Of a DNA stretch of 64,000 nucleotides, positions 56,975 through 64,000 are shown piece after piece. Within the stretch, counting starts at the first letter, position 1. Every line of letters begins with the position of its first letter. The notes beneath the pieces were generated by a model that had not been told where the DNA came from, did no database searches, and worked only from the letters and a program-made list of their open reading frames with translations. Made by a program: the position numbers and the translations under genes. Origin of the DNA: Thiohalocapsa sp963695445 (lineage in GTDB: Bacteria > Pseudomonadota > Gammaproteobacteria > Chromatiales > Chromatiaceae); contig CAVOGV010000009.1 of assembly GCA_963695445.1 (NCBI GenBank), forward strand, positions 21,687-85,686, written 5' to 3'.

Positions 56975-57960
56975 ATGAGAATCACCGAATCACCGAATTG
57001 GCGGACGCCTTCGGAATCCACCCCAAGCCCTATCGCATCCTCACGCTCGACGGCGGCGGCATTCGCGGCATCGTGCCGGTGGTGTGGCTGGAGCGTCTGG
57101 AGAAGCACCTCGGCGCGCCGGCCTATCAGCACGTCGATCTGATCGCCGGCACCTCGGTGGGGGCGGTGATCGGCTGCGGCTTGGCGATGGGCATGAACGC
57201 GCGCGAGGCGCACGAGATGTGGGTGAACGGCGCGCGGGTGGCGTTCGCGGCGCCGGCGACGGTGTCCGAGCGCGCACGGCGGCTGGCGGCCCGGGCCGGC
57301 CTGATGGCCAAGTACGACGCTGCCGGCCTGGAGGTGCTGCTGCGCTCGATCTTCCGCGACGCCTGCATGGGTGATCTCAAGCTGCCGACGCTGGCGCTGT
57401 CCTACGATCTGCAGACGCTCTCGGTGCAGGTGTTCAGCTCGGCCAAGGAGGAGCACAAGCACCTGCCGGTATGGGAGGTGTGCCGCGCCTCGACTGCCGC
57501 GCCGCTGTTCTGGGACCCGCACCTGATGGTGATCGACGACTCCGGCGTCAGCCACCCGATGGCCGACGGCGGCATGACCGCCAACAACCCGGTGGTGGTG
57601 GCGATCTCCGAGGCGGTCGCCGAGCACCACGGCGGGCGCACCCGCGCGCTGGATAACGTGGTGGTGGCGAGCTTCGGCACCGGCGCGCCGCCGGAGGGCC
57701 GCACCAAGGTGCCGCGCACCATCTTCGGCCACGGCTCGGCCATCCTGCAGGCGCTGATGACCGGCGCCACCGGCACCGACCACGTCACCGCGCGCACGCT
57801 GTTGCCGGCGCGCAACTACTGGCGCTTCCAGACCTCGATCTCGGCGCGGCTGGAGCCGATGGATCAAATCGAGAACATCGACGAGCTGCAGGCGATCGCG
57901 CTGGCGCACCTGGCGCCGGAGAATGTGCGGCTGACGGTTGGGTTGTTGGACGGTGAGTAA
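56975..57960 (+). CDS. Patatin-like phospholipase, start disturbed by an 8-bp duplication
   Basis: About 320 residues. Counting from TTG 56998, the oxyanion loop DGGGIRG is at 18-24, the nucleophile elbow GTSVG at 51-55 (Ser53) and the catalytic Asp190 in MADGGMTANNP. The catalytic dyad is complete, so lipid acyl-hydrolase activity is expected. ATG 56975 reads MRITE and is then thrown out of frame by a tandem duplication, ATCACCGA-ATCACCGA. Deleting one 8-bp copy gives MRITELADAFGIHPKPYRIL, continuous with the rest. As given, translation would need TTG 56998 or an upstream start. The downstream part to 57960 is intact. Confidence 0.82.
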
Positions 57961-58040
57961 CGATTCGGTAACGTTACCGATATCGCGGCGGGAAAGAGCC
58001 TGGAAGGGGCTGCCTAAGCGCATAAATGAAAGAGAAAAAA

Positions 58041-58117
58041 TGGCGCCCTCGACAGGATTCGAACCTGTGACCTGCCGCTTAGGAGGCGGCTGCTCTATCC
58101 TACTGAGCTACGAGGGC
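58041..58117 (-). tRNA. tRNA-Arg (anticodon CCT)
   Basis: Reverse strand reads a full cloverleaf: acceptor GCCCTCG pairing with CGAGGGC, D-arm AGCTCAGTAGGATAGAGC, anticodon arm GCCGC-CTCCTAA-GCGGC with anticodon CCT, T-arm CAGGTTCGAATCCTG. The 3' CCA is encoded (TGG at 58041-58043 on the plus strand). It lies 80 bases after the patatin gene, opposite strand. The following 406 bases (58118-58524) show no gene. Confidence 0.96.
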
Positions 58118-58524
58118 AAGGGCGTGCTGGGCCACCTTGTACTTTCAGGCTTGGGGACGGAATTGTAACGTCTCGGCTGCCGAACGGCCATGTCCGCGAC
58201 TGCGTCCCGGGTTTTCCCGGGGTCCCTGTTCAGTGAGCGTCAGTGAGCGCCTCTTGATCGGGAGGCGCCTGGGGCCGGAGGCGTTCGGCATTCCCGTCAG
58301 GGGTCGACATCCAATCCCTGACGCGCGATGCCGGCGGTGTAGTCGAATGACGTCGTTTCGCGCTGACCATTCGGAACAATGATGGACAAGGTCGGCTTGG
58401 TTGCGACAAGCTTGCGTTGGGCGCGCATCATTGCGGCTAGGGTCTCGGCCCGAAGTGTCATGTATCGCCGGTCTGAGGCGATTCCTGTCAGAATTCAATC
58501 CATCACCATATCGAGGGCGATAGC

Positions 58525-58965
58525 ATGGGCTTATTTGGGTTTGCGAAAGAAATTGGGCGAAAGATCATCGGCAAGGAGTCGGAGGCGGATGAGAAGGTGC
58601 GCGAGTTCCTCGAGGCCGATAACCCCGGCATCAAGGATCTGGGCGTCAAGTACAACAGTGACGGCGTGATCGAGCTAACCGGTAGTGCCGATGATCCCGC
58701 GGCGGTGGAGAAGGCCGTGCTGATGGCAGGCAACATCCAGGGCGTCAGCGACGTGAGGATTCAGGGCCTGATGTCGCCGCCGCTGCCGGGCGACGTCGAG
58801 TACTACGAGATCGCTTCCGGGGACACGCTGTCGAAGATCGCCGCCAAGTTCTACGGCAACGCCAACGACTATCCCAAGATCTTCGAGGCCAACCGTGAGG
58901 TCATCAAGGATCCAGACCTTATCTTTGTCGGACAGAAGATCCGCATCCCGAGCAACGTCGCCTAG
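58525..58965 (+). CDS. kbp: BON-LysM protein (YgaU/Kbp-like)
   Basis: A 146-residue protein. The N-terminal MGLFGFAKEIGRKIIGK leads into a BON domain (about residues 25-85: YNSDGVIELTGSADDPAAVE, MAGNIQGVSDVRIQGL). A C-terminal LysM domain follows (about 95-144: YYEIASGDTLSKIAAKFYGN, DPDLIFVGQKIRIPSN). Length and order match YgaU/Kbp, the potassium-binding protein of E. coli, which is cytoplasmic or loosely envelope-associated. There is no signal peptide, as expected. The start is ATG 58525 behind GAGGGCGATAGC. Confidence 0.92.
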   Translation: MGLFGFAKEIGRKIIGKESEADEKVREFLEADNPGIKDLGVKYNSDGVIELTGSADDPAAVEKAVLMAGNIQGVSDVRIQGLMSPPLPGDVEYYEIASGDTLSKIAAKFYGNANDYPKIFEANREVIKDPDLIFVGQKIRIPSNVA

Positions 58966-58979
58966 TTCGGCTGGGCGAG

Positions 58980-60457
58980 TCAGCCAGCCTGATCGTCGGG
59001 TTTTGGCTGATTCGCCGAGCGCATCGATGGTGGAGGAGCAGGCGGCCCGAGATCAGGCGTCTTCGGTGTAAGCGTGGGCGCGACGTCGTGCTGTGGCGGT
59101 GTTGCGCGAACGGGAGCAATCTGAGCCGGTTCCGACTCCAACTCCGTCGCCCTGAGCGCAGCGGTGGCCATGCCCGATTCCGTCGGCGGCGAGTTCGCTG
59201 GCGCTACGGCGCTGACCGCTACTGGAACCGAGACGGTCGGCGACTCTGACGGCTCAAGGGATACTGCCTGCGGCTCCATGAGCGCCGCGGTGCCCGGTGA
59301 ATCCGGAGACGCCGTGTCGCTTGCCGAACGCACCCGAGGAGGTGGGGGCGGCGGGCTAAGCTCGGCGGACCGCCGTCGGCCGTGCTCTCGGCTGGAGTGT
59401 CGTCGAAGCTGCCATTTGCGCCGCCATCATCGCTTGCGGCACCGTCGTCGCCGCGCGCGCCCGATTGATCGGCAGTGCTGCCGCCGGCAGAGCGCGAAGG
59501 TGCCGCGGCGGACTGACTTGGCGCTGGTCTCGGCGCTGCATCGGCTCCCTGGCGTGCTGTGCCCGTTTCCGAACCGGTTGCCGAACTGGCTGCTTCCTCG
59601 GCACGTTTGATGGTCTCGATTTCCGCGTCCAGGCCGTCCAGCGGCGTGCCCGCCGCGGCCGCGGCGCTAGCGGCGCGCCGTGCGCGTTCTTCCGCCTGCT
59701 GGCGCGCAACGCGCTCGGCATAGTTGCCGTAGTCCGGCCCGCTGCCGATAACGGTCACCGGCGTGCCGTTGCCGGCGTGTTCGAATACGGCAGCCGCGAC
59801 CTCCTTCGGCATCCGGATGCAGCCGTGCGAGGCAGGCTGGCCCGGCCGCGGTATTGGTCCGGCATGCATGCCGATGCCGTCGTAGGTCATGCGCATGAAG
59901 TGGGGCATGTTTGCGCCGACGAAGCGACCACCAGGCGGCACGCGATCTTTGCCGGTGGCGCTGCCCTTGATCACCTGGCCGCTGCGGTTAACGATCTTGC
60001 CATAGAGGTTCGAGCGCTTGTCCTTCACCTTCTCGATGATCGCGAACTCACCGCGCGGGGTTGGGTGCTTGGATACGCCGCTGGCGATGGTGGTCCAGCC
60101 GACTTGGTCGCTGCCGTCGTAGAAGCGGGCCTTCTGTTCGTTGGTGTCGATGACGATACGCGTGATGCTGCGCCCGTCGCCGCTCCACTCATAGAGCTGG
60201 CCCGGCTTCTGCACCTCCTGAGGTTCCGGAACGGGTTCCGGCTCCGTCTGCTCGGCGATTTCCGTAGAATCGTCCTGGCCCGATGCCAGCTGTTCGCCGT
60301 CTTGCTCCGCGTCGCGGGCGCCGGTGAGGCTCTCCGGCAGCGACGGGAATTGCATCTGCGCGCAGCCGCTGAACAGCGTCAGCACCAAGGCCGCGGCCGA
60401 CCAGCGCGCCAGCCTAGTGTTTATCCAGATGAGACGGTGGGGATTCTCTTGGTTCAT
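58980..60457 (-). CDS. Lipoprotein L,D-transpeptidase (one frame break)
   Basis: About 490 residues. The lipobox LFSGC places the lipidated Cys at position 32. A YkuD catalytic domain spans about 95-235, with His198 and the SHGCIRMP motif (Cys213), which forms 3-3 peptidoglycan cross-links or attaches lipoproteins. A long low-complexity tail follows (Ala/Gly/Ser/Asp-rich). The frame breaks near 59360: one base appears to be missing in the CCGCCGAGCTTAGC region. The continuation ELSPPPPPPRVRSASDTASP runs to a stop at 58980. The tail is disordered, so the break would not affect the catalytic domain. Start ATG 60457; it is divergent from leuS. Confidence 0.86.
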
Positions 60458-60643
60458 GTCGTCATTTCCGCGGAGGGATCGGTTCGCGCAGGGCACAATC
60501 TCGCAAAAGTAACCCATTGAGCGGCTTCGAATCAAAGCCTCCGGTTTGCGGTATCCTTTCCGGTTGATCGGTCGCGCCGGCCGAAATCGGTTTTCATCTT
60601 GGTCCCCACAACGTCCGCCAGCACAGTTCCAGAGACCCATCCG

Positions 60644-63228
60644 ATGCAGAGTGAGTACGATCCGCGTGCCATCGAGGACGCGGCCCAGCAGTATTGGGAG
60701 ACCGAACAGACCTTCCGCGCCGTCGAGGACCCAAGCCGCGAGAAGTTTTACTGCCTATCGATGTTTCCGTACCCGTCCGGGCGGCTGCACATGGGGCATG
60801 TGCGCAACTACACCATCGGCGACGTCATCGCCCGTTACCAGCGGATGTTGGGCAAGAACGTGCTGCAGCCAATGGGCTGGGATGCCTTCGGTCTGCCGGC
60901 GGAGAACGCGGCCATCCAAAACGCCATTCCGCCGTCGACCTGGACCCGATCCAATATCGATTACATGAAGGGCCAGCTGAAGCAGCTCGGCTTCGGCTAC
61001 GACTGGCAGCGCGAACTCTCCACCTGCGACCCGGACTACTACCGCTGGGAACAATGGCTGTTCACGCGCCTGATCGACAAGGGACTGGCCTACCGCGCCA
61101 ACGCCCTGGTCAACTGGGACCCGGTCGATCAGACCGTGCTCGCCGACGAGCAGGTCATCGACGGCAAGGGCTGGCGCTCCGGTGCGCCGGTCGGGAAGCG
61201 CGAGATCGAGCAGTGGTCGGTGCGCATCACCGACTATGCCGAGGAGTTGCTCGCAGTCATCGATGGCCTTGACGGCTGGCCGGATCAGGTGCGCACCATG
61301 CAGCGCAACTGGATCGGTCGCTCCGAGGGCGTCTATGTGGAGTTCGGTATCGAGGGATCGGAGCAATGCTTCGGCATCTATACCACGCGCCCCGATACAG
61401 TGATGGGCGTGACCTACGTGGCCGTTGCCGCGGAGCATCCGCTGGCCCGGCGTGCCGCCGAGGGCAATGCCGAACTCGCCGCCTTCATCGACGAATGCCG
61501 TCACGGCGGCACCTCGGAGGCCGAGCTGGAGACGATGGAGAAGAAGGGCTACCGGCTCGGGCTCAATGCCCTGCATCCGATCACCGGCGAGCCGGTGCTA
61601 TCTTCGCCGCCAACTTTGTGCTGATGGGCTACGGCACCGGTGCCGTCATGGCCGTACCGGCGCACGATCAGCGCGACTGGGAGTTCGCCGAGCGCTACGG
61701 CATCCCGAAGCGCCAGGTCATCGTCTCCGAGCGATGGCAGCGCCTGCGGCATCGAGGACGGGGCCTACCTCGGAAGGGCCTGTTGACCAATTCAGCCCAA
61801 TTCGACGGCCTCAGCTCCGAGCAGGCCTTCGACGCCATTGCCGACGTCGCCGGCACGGCAAGGGCGAGAAACGCGTCGACTTCCGGCTGCGCGACTGGGG
61901 CGTCTCACGTCAACGCTACTGGGGCTGCCCGATCCCGGTGGTGCATCGGCCGGACCGCGACCGTGGGCAGGAGACTGACCTGCAGGTCGGCCTGCCGGAG
62001 GATGTCGTGGTGGATGGCTCCGGCTCGCCACTGAAACAGATGGAATCCTTCTCGAAACTGGCCAACGGCGAGTTTCGAGAGACTGACCTTCGATACCTTC
62101 TTCGAGTCCAGCTGGTACTACGCCCGCTACTGCTCGTCCGATTGCGATACCGCCATGCTCGACAAGCACGCGCTCGCCTGCGCTACCAGGTCGACCAGTA
62201 CATCAGCGGCATCGGCACGCCGGGTGCTGCACCTGCTCTACACCCGTTTCTTCCACAAGCTGATGCACGACGAGGGGCTGGTGGATTGCGACAAGCCCTT
62301 CACCGCGATCCTAACACAAGGCATGGTCGTCGCCGAGACCTGGTTTGGTGGACGCCGACGGGCGCAAGCGCTGGTTCAATCCGGCCGAGGTCGAGGTCAG
62401 CCGCGACGATAAGGGGAAGCTGCTTGGCGGTGTGCTGAAGGCGGACGGCCAACCAGTGACCTTCGGTGGCATCGAGAAGATGTCGAAGTCGAAGAACAAC
62501 GGCGTCGATCCGGAACTGCTGACGCAACGCTACGGCGCCAACACCGTGCGGCTCTATACCATGTTTACCTCGCCACCAGGACCAGTCGTTGGAGTGGAAC
62601 GATGAAGGGGTCGAGGGCGCGTCACGCTTCTTGGAACCGGCTCTGGACCCTCGCCATGAACAATGCGGAGTCGATCGCCGCTAGCGGCGACGCGGCTGCG
62701 CCCGACTTGATCGATACCCCGGATGTGCTCGACGAGGCCGCCACCAGCGCGCCGGGCGTGAGGTCCATAGGGCGCTGAAAAAGGCACTCTTCGATTACGA
62801 GCGCCACCAGTTCAACACCGTGGTGTCCGCTGTATGAGCATGATCGACGCCGCTATCGACTGGACCTGACCGGCGCGGGCGGTCGCGCCGTGCTGGGCGA
62901 GGGCCTCGGCATCGTGCTGCGGGCTGCTGGCGCCGATCGCGCCGCATGTCACGCATCATCTGGCGGACGCTGGGCTACGGCGACGACATTCTGCGCTCGG
63001 CTTGGCCGGCCGTCGCGGAGGCGGCGCTTAAGCAGGACAGCATCGAGTACGTGGTGCAGGTCAACGGCAAGGTGCGCGGCAAGGTGCAGGTGCCGGCCGG
63101 TGCCGATCAGGCGGCGGTCGAGGCGGCCGCGCTGGCCAACGACAATGTGCTGCGCTTCATGGATGAGCGCGACCGTGCGCAAGGTCATCGTGGTGCCTAA
63201 CAAGCTGGTCAACGTGGTGGCCAAGTGA
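60644..63228 (+). CDS. leuS: Leucyl-tRNA synthetase (many indels)
   Basis: Class I synthetase, about 860 residues, charges tRNA-Leu. Start ATG 60644 (MQSEYDPRAIEDAAQQYWET). HIGH-type motif in MFPYPSGRLHMGHVRNYTIG; editing domain TTRPDTVMGVTYVAVAAEHP; KMSKS in GGIEKMSKSKNNGVDPELLT. From about 61600 the frame changes at least eight times, with both missing bases (near 61600, 61770, 61860) and extra bases (near 62085, 62345) and further breaks at 62570-62960. The stop at 63226-63228 follows KLVNVVAK. An essential gene cannot tolerate this, so the 3' half is badly sequenced. It overlaps the lptE start (TGATG). Confidence 0.93.
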
Positions 63229-63794
63229 TGGCGCGCCAAAGGGGTTCACAGGCTGGGTCGCGACGGGCGGTGACCTTGCCCGCGTTGCCATTTCCAGGTT
63301 GCGCTGATCGCGGCGCTGGTCATGCTAGTGCTCGGCGGGTGCGGCTTCCATCTACGCGGAAGCGTCGATCTTCCGCCCGACTTGAGCCCCTTATATGTCC
63401 AGGCCGGGGGGGCGGTTGGCACGGCGATTCAGGACCGGCTGCCCGGCAGCGGCGTGCAAACGACGCGCAACCCGGCCGACGCCGGGCTGACCTTCCGCAT
63501 GCTGTTCGTCGCGCGACTCGCCGCGTCGTCGCGCTTGATCCAGAAGCGGCAAGGCCTTGGCCTATATGCTCACCTACCGCGTGCGCTTCGAGGCCCAGGA
63601 TGGTGCCGGCAACCTGGTGATGCCGTCTCAGATGATCACGCTGGACCGCGCTTCGACGACAATCCCGATGTATACGGTCCTCGGCGAACAGCAGGAGTCC
63701 GACATCATTTATCAGGACCTGGTCAGCGATGCCCGCCGACCAGGTCCTGCTGCACTCGACCTTGGCCTCGCACCAGGCGTCCGGGTCAACCTGA
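63228..63794 (+). CDS. lptE: LPS-assembly lipoprotein LptE (indels)
   Basis: Outer-membrane lipoprotein partner of LptD. Starts at ATG 63228 (MARQRGSQAGSRRAV). After a frame change near 63290 the lipobox follows in VALIAALVMLVLGGCGFHLR, then GSVDLPPDLSPLYVQ, the classic LptE start. Further parts are AIQDRLPGSGVQTTRNPADA, LAYMLTYRVRFEAQDGAGNL and DDNPDVYTVLGEQQESDIIY-like (with breaks near 63520, 63550, 63660 and 63730). It ends HQASGST with TGA at 63792-63794. The gene order leuS-lptE-holA is conserved in proteobacteria. Confidence 0.85.
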
Positions 63795-63820
63795 GCCGGG
63801 CCGGGCCCGACGCACTCGAC

Positions 63821-64000
63821 ATGCAATGCCCGCCGCAACAACTCGATCAGGCACTGGAGCGCGGGCTGGCGCCGATCTATCTGGTATTCGGCGACGAGCC
63901 GCTGCAACTCGGCGAGGCCACCAATGCGGTACTCACCGCCCGCGCCGCGCGCGAACAAGGCTTCAGCGAACGGGTCTGTCTGGAGCATCATGCGCACTTC
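63821..64000 (+). CDS. holA: DNA polymerase III delta subunit (5' end, cut by window)
   Basis: Partial. ATG 63821 reads MQCPPQQLDQALERGLAPIY, then LVFGDEPLQLGEATNAVLTA. The APIYLVFGDEPLL-type motif is the N-terminal signature of HolA, the clamp-loader subunit that opens the sliding clamp. The gene leaves the window after 60 codons. It follows lptE after 26 bases in the usual order. Confidence 0.87.
   Translation, partial: MQCPPQQLDQALERGLAPIYLVFGDEPLQLGEATNAVLTARAAREQGFSERVCLEHHAHF

Overview
The window is GC-rich bacterial chromosome, most likely from a gammaproteobacterium and plausibly a purple-sulfur-bacterium relative (Chromatiales). The reasons are the complete Bat aerotolerance-type operon in gammaproteobacterial form (moxR, DUF58, DUF4381, batA, batB, batC, batD), the conserved leuS-lptE-holA order at the right edge, a lipid-anchored L,D-transpeptidase, a PEP-CTERM protein and several toxin-antitoxin modules. 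The lineage is inferred from content and synteny, not from a database search.

Layout. 0-5.6 kb: three MoeA-type molybdopterin genes, one of them fused to a periplasmic-binding-like domain, interleaved with a HigBA-type toxin-antitoxin pair and an NTPase remnant. 5.6-14.2 kb: the Bat operon on the minus strand. 14.7-18 kb: a decayed HigA antitoxin, a ketopantoate-reductase-like gene, a PAP2 phosphatase and a secreted protein. 18.1-24.7 kb: a minus-strand operon for short-chain amide or urea use (UrtABCDE-type ABC transporter, formamidase FmdA, zinc-ribbon FmdB). Divergent from it, at 25.1-29.4 kb, are a hybrid histidine kinase whose N-terminus is an NCS1-type transporter and a LuxR-type response regulator; an 18-bp perfect palindrome lies between the two units. 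This is the most coherent candidate for a new sensing system in the window.

29.5-41.6 kb is a mosaic of single genes: Nudix hydrolase, SnoaL-like protein, IS630 remnant, a symporter fused to a solute-binding domain, a VOC protein, a thiamine-diphosphate enzyme, a phytoene-desaturase-like oxidoreductase, a PAS protein, a Phd/RelE module and a periplasmic cache-domain protein. 41.8-50.9 kb encodes one giant glycine-rich autotransporter of about 3,000 residues with about 30 copies of an AQSIGGGGG motif. 50.9-54.4 kb holds paired long repeats around a PEP-CTERM protein and a collagen-like secreted protein, then an AraC regulator. 54.4-64 kb returns to core genes: a patatin, tRNA-Arg(CCT), a BON-LysM protein, an L,D-transpeptidase, leuS, lptE and the start of holA.

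Quality warning. Many genes are broken by single-base frame changes. From 3 to 53 kb nearly every break I could place is repaired by removing one base, often in a homopolymer; from about 59 kb missing bases appear too. Essential genes (leuS, lptE) are affected, so most breaks are probably sequence errors rather than gene decay. I give such genes as one feature from true start to true stop and state the break points.
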